NCBI RefSeq assembly: GCF_036711975.1
Contig: NC_091972.1
Span: 2,981,001 to 3,045,000, forward strand
Length of the DNA: 64,000 nt
Reading direction: 5' to 3'
DNA from: Onthophagus taurus
Lineage: Eukaryota > Arthropoda > Insecta > Coleoptera > Scarabaeidae
The notes under the pieces are model-generated. The model saw only the letters and a program-made list of their open reading frames with translations. It was not told the origin of the DNA and made no database searches. Shown piece by piece: positions 10,101-20,240 of this stretch. Position numbers and translations under genes: made by a program. Each line of letters begins with the position of its first letter. Positions within the stretch are counted from its first letter, which is position 1.

Positions 10101-13100
10101 CAGCCTTAAGTGCCTTATCACTGAAAACAGTTTCTTCACTCAAGTTGATGCAGGGTAACCTCAGAGGACACCTCGAGATCCTCAAAAAAAATCACCCGAT
10201 TGAAATTAAAACGAACCTCATATCGACTGAATACAACTTCAACCAGCCGTATATGGTCATATTTAGAAGCAGGGATGATTGGGCGAAGGGCGGGTCTCAA
10301 CTAAAAAGAGGAGTCCTAGCCTGGTACGCCGATGTTTCAAAGACAGTAAGATCTGGAGTAGGCATGGGCATCAGTGGATCAAATAGCCCCCCTCAGCTCG
10401 GACTTAACAATTTTCCAAGCAAAAGTTCTTGCTATAAACTTCTGCACCGCTTTGAACCTACAGAAGGGACAAAAAGGTGCATCCATAAACATTTTCACAA
10501 ATAGTCGCCTTAAAGGCAATTCAGGCCTACACGTGTGACTCCGCACTGATCAGAGAGTGTACCAACAACCTGAGGGAACTCGTTAGGGGAGACTACAAAA
10601 AAGCCACCTAATACAAATAATCAACAACTGGGAGGTTTCAAAGATAGCCTTACGCTGGAAAGAACTTCCAGGTCACAGACAAGCGAAGAGTATGATAACT
10701 CCATCGCAAAACAAAACCAAACAGGTTTTATGCCTCAGCAAAGGGGATCTAAGAACGCTCTCAGGCTACCTGACCGGCCATGCGCCCCTTAAATACCAGC
10801 TCTTCCACATTGGACAGGCTGAGGATCAAACTTGTCGACTTTGCAACGACGAGTCAGAAACTGCTGAAACTGCTGCGTCGCCAGAGGCCGTCTAAGACAC
10901 AACATTTTCGGTAAAACTCCCTTGTTACCTACCGACATAAAGGTAAAAGACCTCAGGACAATACTAAGGTTCGTTAAGGACCTACATTTGTCCTAAACCT
11001 TTGGAGGGCTAAAGTTACAATAGATCTTATAGGTCGGGGTAACGAGAGAGGCAGCCCTCCTAAACCCTAAAACATTTTTTGTTAATTTTTGTTTAAAATA
11101 ATTTTTGAATTTATTGCGACTTTGTTTTTGATCAGTTTTTAACGTGTTAAATAGGTAAATTTTTCTTTTTCTCTTAATATTTTAATGATTTAATTTTTTT
11201 CACTTACAGTTCACTTAACCTAACTTTTTTCGAACAACGTGCTCTTCAAGCATAAGAAAAAAGTTTTTACGCAACATGTCCTTCAAACCTTCAATTTTTT
11301 AACTTTAATTTAAACTTCTTCTCCCGAATGCATTTGGTACATGCTTCCAGAAAAAATCTTGTCTTTAGTACTTAACCTCGTTGACGGTAATAAGTTTTTT
11401 AACTTTATCTTTATATTTTCTATAAAAACGCTTACCTTAATTTTAGTCGTGCCTGAGGAAGGCAAGTAGTTGCCGAAACAACTGTAGCACCGAAAACTTA
11501 GTTTGAATAAACTAACTTTTTTTTATAATGCAAATTGAATCCCAACTTTCCAAGACAACAAGATACATCCATACAAGCCAGTTTTTAATCATGTTTTGGA
11601 AGTCGACAATGAAGAAAAACGTTTGGATTTTTATTTGTGGGTTGGCAGTATGGAAAGAGGATTTCATAAGAAAATAATGTTTTCTGCTGAATCAACTTTT
11701 TCGACCAATGGTGTTGTGGCTTCGCAACATGCACGATATTGGAGTGACTCTAATCCGCATTTTCGAATATAACGGAGGCGTCAGTACTGTGTTAAAGTAA
11801 ATGTGTGATGTGCCATTTCTGATTACGGAATAATAGGGCCATACTTCTTTGACACTACTTGTAATGCGAATAGTTAAGAAATTTCCTCGACGGTGAATTA
11901 AACAATCTTCCATAAGAATACAGTCGTGTATTTTATTTTCAACAAGATGGATGCCCAGCACATTATGCGGCAACGGTTAGACCATACGTTTCCAGACCAC
12001 TGGATTGGGAGACAAGGACCAGTTTAGTGGCTTGCTAAGAGTCCAGATTTAACATTAATGGATTTTTTCCTATGGGTCTGATTGAAACAACAAATTGTTT
12101 ATCTCACACCTCAAATAAATACCACTACTGATCAATTAAAGGATGCAATTAGAGATGCCGTTGCTTCAATATCTTTACGTGAGGTTAGAAAAAGTTTTGA
12201 TGACTTACTTGTTCGTTTAAAGCAGTGGTTCCCAAAATGGTTCCTACGGACCCCTTGGGGTCCCTGTAAGTTCTCATGGGGTCCGTAGCAAAATAAAATT
12301 AATTCGGGGGTTCGTAGCTAGCGTTGGGGGGTCCGCAAAAAGTAAGAACAGTAGTCAGTTGTTATAGTATATGTAAGTCTGTGAAGTGTATTAAGAACTA
12401 AATTTGTAAGATGGTATAGCGTATGTAAGATTTGTAAAGGACAAAAAAATATTTCAAGAATTATGATTTGTGAAATGTTTGGAAACTGATACAAAAAATG
12501 AAATTATATTTAAGGAATTAAATATTTTTTTGAAGCAAAAGCTATTCCTTTGTGTAATATCATCTGCGTTGCTACTGATGGTCCTCCGGCAATGGTAGGA
12601 CGCCATCGAGGTTTTCTGCCATATTTAAAACAAGCAGTACCGAATATATTAACAGTACATTGTGTCATTCATCGACAACATTTAGTAGCAAAAAATCTTA
12701 CATCGCTCACTAAATTATATGATTAGAGCAGTTAATAAAATCAAAAAGAATGCAAGATTATTTGCTCAACTTTGCCTGGAGAATGATGAAGGTTACAATC
12801 GTTTGCTACTGAACACAGAAGTACGTTGGTTGTCTAGAAGTGCATGTTTGAATAGATTTTACTCACTTTTTGATTACGTTTTAGAATTCTTTGAAGCTGA
12901 AGTCAATGATCTGCGACTTAATTTATTTCATTCAAGAAATGATATGATTACCAAATTTAACGAAATCAATTTGAAGCTGCAAGGCGATCGGTTGAATTAA
13001 ATAAAAACAAAAAGTGTAATATCTGCATTCGTAAAAAAACTTTTTTTTATAAAGAAAAGTTTGGAAGAGGAGAATTCTCTTAATTTCCAAAACCTTTTTA

Positions 13101-16100
13101 GTTACAAAATCGTAATGTTGATTTGCTTGTATATTGTCAGCACTTGGGGGCACTTCACATAGATTTCAAAAAAAGATTTGAAGACATTCTTCATTTGGTT
13201 ATTACCGATTGGGTGTTGGACCCTTTTACATACAAATCAACTAGCTCTGTGTTTATTCATTAGCAACTTATCTACTTTTAGTAGCTTTTTCGTCTTCGTA
13301 GTTAATAGAACTTGATGTTAGTGCTCGTAGTGACTTGCGGTTATTGCTTACAAATATAGAGCCAAACATAAACAATTTGATCACAACTCATCAGGCTCAC
13401 CCATTACATTAAAAAATGTTATCTTTAAAAGAGGAATATGTTTTTTTAATGTTGTTTTAAATATCAAAATGTTTTTATATGTATTTATTTTACGTCACAA
13501 GTCAGTGACAGGTCATCAATTTTCTAGCCAGCTCACTTTTTATGAACACTGCATTCCGGTAAAAATAGTTTTAGTAGCACGGCACTGACTAGGGGGTCCA
13601 CGATCACATTTTGGCTCAAGAAGGGGTGCGTAGCCATAATAAGTTTGGGAACCGCTGGTTTAAAGGCATGTGCCCAACAGGCTGGTAGTGTGTGTTTGAG
13701 TAAATGAACTTACAACTTGTGCATTGTTAATTTGGAATTAGTTAATTGATATTAAAAGAAATTTAATGATCACAAATAAATAAAACTTATAGTAACTTAT
13801 TTCCTTATCTTCTCAAATAAATGCACTTTACTTTTATACCATTTAAAGCTTTTTCAATTTTCTGAACACCGCGTATAAAATATGTTAAATGTTTCTATCC
13901 CAATGTTACTCTAAGAACTAGCAAAATTTTTTATCAAGATTAACTTTTTTTGATAAAATTAAAAATAAAAAGGTTTTTTCTATTTAACACCTTTTCCGTG
14001 GACACACTGTAGATACCAAAATAATTACAAATGAGGCTCATTTTTTAGCTATAACATTTACTTTAAATATAATAACCTGTCGGTAGAAATTAAAACTAAG
14101 GGTGTAGTGGCGTTCAGACATGCTGTTTTCCTCTTGCTCTTCAATAAGCAATAATTAAGCCACTTTATGGCGTGGACTTCCCTTGCAATGAGTCTTTTTT
14201 GAATTGAATTGTTATGATATTATGGAATTGATACGGAATTTTTTCTTTTTTTTGCGAAATTAATTAAACTTAAGTAGGTTTGTAGTAATAGTTTTAGGCC
14301 ATTACTTCTATTGTTACTTTTAGTTTCTGTTCATTCTTTTTAATTTTTCTCATCTGATCTGCACCTTGAGGTTCTCCAATAATTAAGTATTTAATAGTTA
14401 TTTGATAGGTTGTATTATAATAACATATGGATTATTTGTATTATTTTAATGGAGAACAAAGGCGATTATTATTATTATTATTATTAAATAACAAAGAAAT
14501 GTCAACAAACTTTTAACAATACTTCTAAAGCAAGATTCATCGAAATAATACACAAAAGTGTGTTAGGCGGCACAATCACAAAATTATCTCTTTATCATAT
14601 TTTTAAACGACTGATAATTGATTCTCAAATAGATTTTGATTATATTTCGTGATTTCAACGCTTTGTACGTCTAGATTCCGTCTGACAATATAAACTTCAA
14701 GGCCAAACTTGGCGGTCTCGCACGCGTCGATAGCGAGGTTATTCACTCAGGGTCCTGCTTCATTTTCATTTTTCTTTTCGAGGTTAAAGTGGTTCGAATT
14801 GATATCGATATGGTGTAAAATAACTAACTAAAAATGAATGGTTTTTCTACTTATTAATTAATTAAACAACTTCCTTTATTTAAAAATTAAAATTAATGTG
14901 TGCTAAAAACTTACCTCATAGACATTTGGGTGCCAAACTTTAGTTAAAAATCTAATTGTAGGCGGTGAATAAGGATAATCTTGCGGGAACTTCATCCTTG
15001 CCTGTAAAAAAAAATAAACTATAAATATTAATTTACAAAAAAAAGGCTAAAATCATTCGAGGAGAGACATTCAAACGTTGGAACAAGCACCGAAGTGAGT
15101 CACTTCCGAGGCCTTTGACTCATAGCAAGAACCTTGCGGTGCGTTTCTCTACTTTTATGTTGGAGCGGAAAGGTGCCAAAAATAACTGTCAACTTGGTAA
15201 ACGAGTTGTCACGTAGAATTCCGAGAAAATGATCCTGGGAATACAACCTTTCCCAGGATATAAAAAAAACAAATACAACTTCTCATCAAGAAAATTAAGT
15301 CTTGTATAAAAATATGACTAATGAAGAGGATACGGATATTAAACGGAACAAACAATTTCCGATAGAAAAGAAGACAAATTTTTGGGATTATATCATGTGC
15401 ATTCCACTTGTAATTCCAATCATGTTTTTTATTCCGAAGAAAAAAAAATAAATCTTGAATATTTTAACGATTAAAATTGTTGTTGTTTATTAAGCGGTTC
15501 AATTAATTGTGTTTAAAATAGTTATTGGCTCATAAAATTAGGACGTGTTCTAGATTTTACGAAGAAAACATTTTGTTTCGAAAGTCTCTTACATTTTTAT
15601 ACATTTTTTTAAAATAAATGTAGACAAAATTCTCAAGAATTAGTTCTTTTTTCGGTAACATTATGTTTTAACTACAAGTTTACGCATGTTTACTTATAGT
15701 GGGAGAGAATAAACCAACGACCCATTAATGGCCAAATCAAGGAGAGGAAATGGCGCTGGATTGGTCACACGCTAAGGAAGCCTCATGGAGCAGTTGAGAT
15801 GTCGGCGCTTGATTGGAATCCCAAGAAGCACGGAGACGAGGACGTCCAAAAAAGACTTGCTGCTCTATGCTTCATCAAGAGCGACAGGAAATAAGTCAAG
15901 TAGGAAATCTTCAGGTAATAATCTTGCCCCATTTATGCAGAAAGTAGACACATCTACCATATTGGGTCAGTATTCTGTTTAGAGTTGACCAGAAGATTTT
16001 TGGGTAATACATCCAATTTGATTCTTCTCCTTTGTTATGCATTGTTGATTAGTCAGGCTGAATTCTTCATCAGTGGCAATAGCTACTGTTTTGATTGGCG

Positions 16101-19100
16101 TCCTCAATCTCTTCGTGTATTTGTAGGTCTTGGTTGCTCAAGATCTTCTTGTACTCTTTCATCACGGCATTTATGCAACGCAGGTTTTGGGGTAGTATAT
16201 GACTCAGTACTTAGAGTCATATTGAAGTAGATTTGATAACCTCTGCGATCAAGTTATTCAGTTAATCATCGATTCTATGGATATGAGAAAGTTAAGCCAA
16301 CTCTTCAGTTTCCGAAAACCAGTTATGTTATAGTTCTTTTATGGCATGATCCTGATTGATTTTCGTTATTCAATTATAAGTAATAAGTTCTTATAACCAC
16401 TTAATACTGGACTAAACTAATTCCATGACGTCATGCTGAATACGAAAATGTGCAAATAACATCGTTGATAACAAAAAAAAAACTATTTAACAATTTCAAA
16501 GAACAAAAATATTTAAAACAATTTAACAAAGAAATAAAATAACGACATTGATAATCGACACTATTAAATAAGCATAAAACAATCTAATCTATTTCAAATC
16601 TAAATATTAAATTTCTAAATTAAGAATTTGCGAAACGTTTAATCATAAATCTTATATTTATGTATTTGATAATGATAAGAGTGTTTTAAACACTCATATT
16701 ATTCAAAACAATAACAGATGAAACCAGTTTGATGTTTACAAACTTTATAGTGACGATGTTTCCCGTTGATAACATTAATTATCGTCGTAGTTAAATACTT
16801 CTAATTTTAGTTCATTCTCAAATTGATGATATTTGAAAACAGAAATGTGTATTGATTAATGATTGGGATTCTTTGATTTAAACTAAGAATAGGGGAACAT
16901 TTTTGTGGTTGATTTAACCATAATTATGGGACACCTGTATTTTATTCCAATTTATTTGCTTTATACACATACAGTACTTATATAAAATAAGAAGTCTGCT
17001 ATCAGATTGATCAAAATTGATATCGATTCGATCACTGGAACTAATTCATTATAAATACCAAAAATGATTACGTCATAAACTTCAAGCAGTCATACGATTA
17101 CAACGTTGAATTAAATGCTATCAGAAGTTGATCATGCTTTTCAGAGAGCAATTTGAAATAGATGAACGTGTTCTTTAGAATCCTTGCAAGAAACGCACAA
17201 GTTAAGGTGATTAAGCGCCTCCACAGAGTGGCCCCTACTCGCCTGATTTGAAACCCCCAGAGTTTTCCGTCTGGTCGGTCCTTCAGAGCAAAATCTGTGC
17301 TACTTCCCACAAGAATCTTGTTAGTTTGAAGCACGTCAAAAGACATGGAACGATCTCGACGTTGAGTACCTCTCCGCCACGGTGGTTGCGTTTCCCAATT
17401 ATGGAATTTATATTGCTTGTTAATGTTTGAATAAAGTTTATGCCAAATTTCATGTCTTTATGTGCTGCCGTTCCATTTTTATCAACAGAAATAACGTGCT
17501 ACCAGACTTTAGTGACACTTAGAATATCCCGTTTTCAGTTCTTCCACTCCAAGCAGTGTTTTATTGTTAGTTCTTTAGTTTTATTTCTGCCATGAGGGGG
17601 GAGGATATTTGGGAAGGATGTAGGAAAAAGGAGGATAATCTTTGATTATATATAATATGGATTGAGCCAACGAGAGAGATAGCTTGCGCAAGGTGATCGA
17701 ACCGAGATAGACATAGAAGCGTACTGCCATATAATATATCTATCTTTGTTACACTTTCACATTATCGCTTTCCATCTGCGTCTATTCACCTTGAGCAACA
17801 TTTTTGTTAGTAGATATATTCAGTTAGCTCAATCCATATTATATATAATCAAAGAGGATAATGTTTGAGAGCTTGATAAAAAGTGTAATGGTGTACGGTT
17901 TGGAGATATGGGGATGGAAGGAGCGACGGCTGTTAGAAAATGTGCAGACCAGGTACTGGATGTGGGGTGTTGAGGTTGGCTAAGGAGAAGTCAAGGTATA
18001 TAGTTAGAGAAGAAATGAACGCAGATAAGGTGAAGGTGGAGGCGGGTAAGCGAGAGATGGTGGAAGGAAGTTCGCATTGTAAAATCTTGGGGGAGTGTCG
18101 CAGATAAATAGAGGCAGGAAAGGGTACTATAACAGGGTGAAGCAGTAACGGAAGAGGTGAACAGGAAAAGAGAGGAGGCGATTGAGATGTGGAGACAACT
18201 AGAGGGCAGAGATAGGGATGTGGGAATGCAAAAGAGAAGGACTGTTAAGAAGACAGAAGGACTGACAGTTGCTGTAGTCTTAAATTTCAACATGGGACGC
18301 TATTGACATCGCATGTGTTTGTGCATTGCTTATCAAAGAAGAGAAACAGGTGTTTTTGGGTCAGTGATTTAAGGGTCAATTTTATAAACTTTATGAATCA
18401 GTGAAGGACCTGCCTATGAAATTCTCAATGCTTTGTAATGAGTTGTACATGTTTCAATACCTTCTGGCTTTAATATGGATATGTTTCATATCGAAGATCC
18501 ATCATCCCATGATGATAGGGATTCTGCAAACGGCAATGAATCTTGAGTTGATGAACTAGCAAAAGAGGTGCATGGTTGAAGTTGGTACACTAGCTGCTTT
18601 GGGAGTCCTCATGCAAAGTAAGTAAAGTATTCTGTCTTAGCAATAACTTTCTGGTCTTGGTCGCATTTCTTAAACGCTGGAAGTAGCGACAGAAGAAAAT
18701 ATGACTCCTCATAAATCTTTGTAGATTTTCTTTCACCTGGATGTTAAATTAGGATTATTTAGGGTTAGTTTTTGTACCTCTGGCTGCATTAATTCTTTTT
18801 TCCCCTGTTCTCTATCGAATTAGAGAGAAATAATTGGTCCAAGTACAAACACTTTCTTCTCTTATTTGCTCCAGATTAGAACAACTTTAAAAACAACTTT
18901 TAAAAATAGTAAGTGACAAAGTAAAATTTTAATTCAACAAAAACATCGCAGTTTAAAAAAACAAAGTTTTTGTACAAAGCGTAGTTTCACCAACAATTTC
19001 GTTTTGCCTATTTTTAATTTGATTGTTCGACAATGGCAGGAGATGAGAGGTGGGTTATGTTATGTTTTAAAAATAAAAGCAAGAAAACGAAAGTGAAAAT

Positions 19101-19496
19101 ATAAGTGGTCGAAACGCAATTTATGGTCAACACAAAAGAAAGCGTATTCAGGGTGCCCCCACGTAGCTTTCGCGTATTCTACATATTCGATTTAACTTTA
19201 CGTTGAAATAGTTTGCGTCAACCGCGTAATTTATTTATAGAGAGAGGCTTTGAGAGAGAAGTGGCAAAGTATCTCGTACCTACATAAACGGGGCAAATAA
19301 CGTTAACGTTTTGGCTCACCTTGAAGCAACCGCCCATGTAAAGGGTGTCCGGGGGGCCAAATATCGCAACCTCCCATTCGAATAAATCTTCGTTGACAAG
19401 TTTAACGCAAAATCCTTCGACGGGTTCTTCCTGGAGAGACTTGTACTCGACGGCCAAAGCACGTAGGGCACTGCTGTTCAGTCTCAAACCAGCCAT
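6877..19496 (-). CDS. UBE2R: Ubiquitin-conjugating enzyme E2 R (CDC34 type), four exons, 240 residues
   Basis: Exons 19496-19320, 15001-14915, 7390-7158 and 7102-6877 join in frame to 723 nt. The product is the E2 that works with cullin-RING (SCF) ligases to build Lys48 chains. The HPN motif is at residues 83-85. The catalytic Cys is residue 93 ([12 protein letters not shown]), the same number as in human CDC34. The acidic-loop insert [14 protein letters not shown], diagnostic of the R subfamily, follows. The C-terminal acidic tail (about 200-240, [21 protein letters not shown]) corresponds to the cullin-binding tail. Length is close to human UBE2R2 (238). Intron 2 (7391-14914) is swollen by nested transposons, and intron 1 contains a candidate small gene on the opposite strand. 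A minus-strand AATAAA about 90 bp past the stop is the likely poly(A) signal. Confidence 0.95.
7158..7390 (-). CDS. UBE2R: UBE2R exon 3
   Basis: Encodes residues 89 to about 166, with catalytic Cys93, the acidic loop and the [20 protein letters not shown] segment. Acceptor TTTAG|AAT, donor AAG|GTAATT. Confidence 0.95.
7741..7915 (+). pseudogene. Mariner transposase N-terminal helix-turn-helix remnant
   Basis: The plus frame reads [20 protein letters not shown] followed by FLSTGS. This resembles the KFPN...P...T...LxxxFxxTGS helix-turn-helix of mariner-like transposases common in insects. The same open frame then switches without a stop into reverse transcriptase sequence near 7916, marking the LINE insertion point. 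Confidence 0.6.
8605..10086. mobile_element. CAGGGTG-ended foldback element inserted in the LINE
   Basis: The ends are CAGGGTGTCACACAAAAAAC and its complement, flanked by TA at 8603-8604 and 10087-10088. Each arm holds two related subunits: an internal TATACAGG copy near 8888 on the left and its mirror near 9815 on the right. A small MITE occupies the loop. Deleting the element with one TA rejoins the LINE frame as LYLYIQKEAA, so the insertion happened while the surrounding LINE still had that sequence. Confidence 0.88.
9351..9492. mobile_element. 142 bp palindromic MITE in the foldback loop
   Basis: The ends are TAAGGGCCGGTTGTACCACC and its exact complement, with a short unique centre around 9410-9455. 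GAC flanks both sides and may be a 3 bp target duplication. No coding sequence. Superfamily not determined; such GGGCCGGTTG ends are typical of small insect MITEs. Confidence 0.8.
11548..12214 (+). pseudogene. Mariner-like transposase catalytic-domain remnant
   Basis: The remnant reads [20 protein letters not shown], then FSAESTF (first catalytic Asp lost: DE became AE), [18 protein letters not shown], then [13 protein letters not shown], the third catalytic Asp block of mariner-like transposases. It ends with a [16 protein letters not shown] tail. Internal stops are present. The C-terminal end is interrupted at 12223 by the hAT element. Confidence 0.75.
12223..13657 (+). mobile_element. hAT element (ZBED/SCAND3-like transposase remnant), TSD GTTTAAAG
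   Basis: The ends are CAGTGGTTCCCAAA and TTTGGGAACCGCTG. A perfect 8 bp duplication GTTTAAAG lies at 12215-12222 and 13658-13665. Inside, the plus strand reads [20 protein letters not shown], then [16 protein letters not shown], and after a frame change [20 protein letters not shown]. These are hallmarks of hAT transposases related to vertebrate SCAND3/ZBED5. Stops and shifts make it inactive. Its target is the 3' part of the mariner transposase, so it is younger than that element. Confidence 0.9.
14010..14914. other. UBE2R intron 2, proximal part
   Basis: Unremarkable AT-rich intron with no recognisable gene or transposon. It includes a short ATT microsatellite at about 14465-14487. The stretch near 14690-14770 is less AT-rich but shows no open frame or known motif. 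Confidence 0.5.
14465..14487. repeat. (ATT)n microsatellite
   Basis: Seven uninterrupted trinucleotide units in UBE2R intron 2. Confidence 0.85.
14915..15001 (-). CDS. UBE2R: UBE2R exon 2
   Basis: Encodes residues 60-88 ([15 protein letters not shown] to KVWHPNVYE), including the HPN motif that forms the oxyanion hole. The acceptor is TTTACAG, the donor GAG|GTAAGT, and both boundaries are phase 0. Confidence 0.95.
15314..15451 (+). CDS. Candidate 45-residue membrane micropeptide, antisense in UBE2R intron 1
   Basis: Not recognised as a known family. The frame starts [20 protein letters not shown], a charged, hydrophilic N terminus. A single hydrophobic stretch follows ([17 protein letters not shown], residues 24-40), and the protein ends PKKKK, which fits a dilysine ER-retrieval signal. 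A TATAAAA lies at about 15257, and an initiator-like TCATCA sits about 31 bp after it. AATAAA occurs near 15612. An inverted repeat around TCCTGGGA/TCCCAGGA (15232-15257) precedes the TATA box. Small size means chance cannot be excluded; conservation has not been tested. Confidence 0.4.
   Translation: MTNEEDTDIKRNKQFPIEKKTNFWDYIMCIPLVIPIMFFIPKKKK
15700..15900 (+). pseudogene. LINE C-terminal fragment
   Basis: Translated in mixed frames it gives [20 protein letters not shown], then ALDWNPKKH and [13 protein letters not shown] residues. This is the stereotyped C-terminal tail of insect endonuclease/reverse-transcriptase LINEs. Only about 200 bp is recognisable, and the following sequence to about 16240 has no clear identity. 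Confidence 0.7.
16240..17040. other. UBE2R intron 1, unassigned AT-rich stretch
   Basis: No coding signal, transposon end or tandem repeat was recognised. Confidence 0.4.
17040..17530 (+). pseudogene. Mariner transposase 3'-end remnant
   Basis: The part at 17221-17400 reads [20 protein letters not shown], then [20 protein letters not shown] and later degenerate LRAAVEAFP-like residues. This matches the SPDLNPxDFSVWSxLxxxxCATPHKNLxSLK tail of a mariner/Tc1-like transposase family frequent in arthropods. The upstream catalytic blocks are not intact. Boundaries are approximate. Confidence 0.65.
17583..18290 (+). pseudogene. LINE reverse transcriptase remnant, split by a MITE
   Basis: After 17863 the plus strand gives [20 protein letters not shown], then [12 protein letters not shown]. 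This is the SLVKSVLLYGAEIWGWKE block of insect LINE reverse transcriptases, followed by a Lys/Arg/Glu-rich degenerate tail. The element is interrupted at 17640. The stretch 18300-18640 may be further LINE debris (a weak NES.VDELAKE RNase H-like match) but is not convincing. Confidence 0.65.
17640..17854. mobile_element. 215 bp MITE with perfect 8 bp TSD AGGATAAT
   Basis: The terminal inverted repeats CTTTGATTATATATAATATG lie at both ends, followed by the GATTGAGC block. The direct repeat AGGATAAT flanks it at 17632-17639 and 17855-17862. An 8 bp duplication fits hAT or P-type transposition. No coding capacity. Confidence 0.9.
18300..19319. other. UBE2R intron 1, distal part
   Basis: No confident gene. 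A short open stretch from 19033 ([12 protein letters not shown]...) has no family resemblance and is not called. Confidence 0.4.
19320..19496 (-). CDS. UBE2R: UBE2R exon 1
   Basis: Encodes residues 1-59, from [14 protein letters not shown] to [11 protein letters not shown]. The donor is AAG|GTGAGC. The in-frame upstream ATG at 19517 is not used by the family, whose proteins begin just before this LxxSSxxALxxE helix. Confidence 0.93.
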
Positions 19497-20240
19497 TTTT
19501 CTCAACAACCACACCAAATCACGACAAAAAAAAACGAAAAGATGTGTTAACTCGGATTAAAAAGTCACTTTATTCTCCGTTTTTTTGACAAGTCTCTACT
19601 TTTTTAATAGTGTATCAAGCTCGTTTATGATCCATTCGACTGATACTCTATTCTACAATGGCTTGTTTTTCGTAACAGAAACACCTCGGGGCCCGTGCGT
19701 CACTCACGATACCAACTTCCACTTTCCTTACGTCCTCGTTGTCTGACCAAACAGCTGGTTTTCAATGTCCATTGCGCAAATATCCTGCTCAGTAAATTAA
19801 AGATATCACCGCGCGTGCGTCGCGCGAAATTTAAACGTTATTCATCAACGTTGATCATTAACACAGTTATTTATTTACGAATGGACTATTTCGATGCGGT
19901 TGATGATGAATTTTTTTACCACTAACAATTTCAAACAATCCAAAATTATCTTATAAGCATCCAACGGATTTGACACTTTGTTTGACACTCTATGACTTTT
20001 AAATTAACGCTTTTTAATTAGAACAATTGAAATTTATGTTTTTTGACACATCTAACTCAAGAAAATTTTAAGTTTTAACTAAATTTATTATCTATAATAA
20101 ATATAAATCATATTTAAAAAATTATTTCTTTAACGTGTTGTTTGGGTTGCCTAAACTTTGGTTTTAAACTGTTAAAATTAATCAAGTCAAAAATGTTTGA
20201 CGTAAAAGTGCCATCTTTCGGAGATGTTTAGTTATTACTT
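19497..20240. promoter_or_regulatory. Divergent promoter region of UBE2R and MAIP1
   Basis: There are 744 bp between the two start codons, so the promoters and 5' leaders of both genes must lie here. CpG-containing stretches around 19690-19830 contrast with the AT-rich surroundings. No canonical TATA box could be assigned to either gene with confidence. Confidence 0.5.

Larger units (their letters stand above)
7916..11527 (+). mobile_element. 5'-truncated LINE (R1/LOA-like with RNase H), itself interrupted
   Basis: The reverse transcriptase is recognisable by [13 protein letters not shown] and GYADDLVI (about 8050-8170), then [17 protein letters not shown] and a later thumb region. After the foldback insertion come the RNase H start ([20 protein letters not shown], near 10318) and a C-terminal [17 protein letters not shown] plus CRLC motif (near 10765). 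Frames shift several times, so it is dead. The 3' region (about 11040-11527) has no coding signal and ends near CCTGAGGAAGGCAAGTAGTT and an A/T tract. Beyond that the mariner transposase resumes. The boundaries are estimates: the mariner frame stops near 7915 and restarts near 11545. Confidence 0.78.
7463..14009 (+). mobile_element. Mariner-like element, expanded to 6.5 kb by nested insertions, in UBE2R intron 2
   Basis: The terminal inverted repeats begin CAGTATGTTCACGGAAAAGC (left, 7463) and CAGTGTGTCCACGGAAAAGG (right, read inward from 14009). Both are flanked by TA, the mariner/Tc1 target duplication. Similarity between the arms continues inward about 250 bp: the ATAAATGCACTTTAC segment at about 13818 matches its complement near 7630. 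Transposase pieces occur at 7741-7915 and 11548-12214. Removing the LINE and the hAT element would leave about 1.5 kb, the usual size. The transposase reads opposite to UBE2R. Confidence 0.88.

Noticed and set aside
14460..14830. tRNA-like GGTTCGAAT motif near 14785
   Set aside because: No cloverleaf could be assembled around it and no A-box lies at the right spacing.
19345..19925. Plus-strand open frames in the UBE2R/MAIP1 divergent region
   Set aside because: One is the complement of UBE2R exon 1. The other has no homology or start context and lies in promoter sequence.
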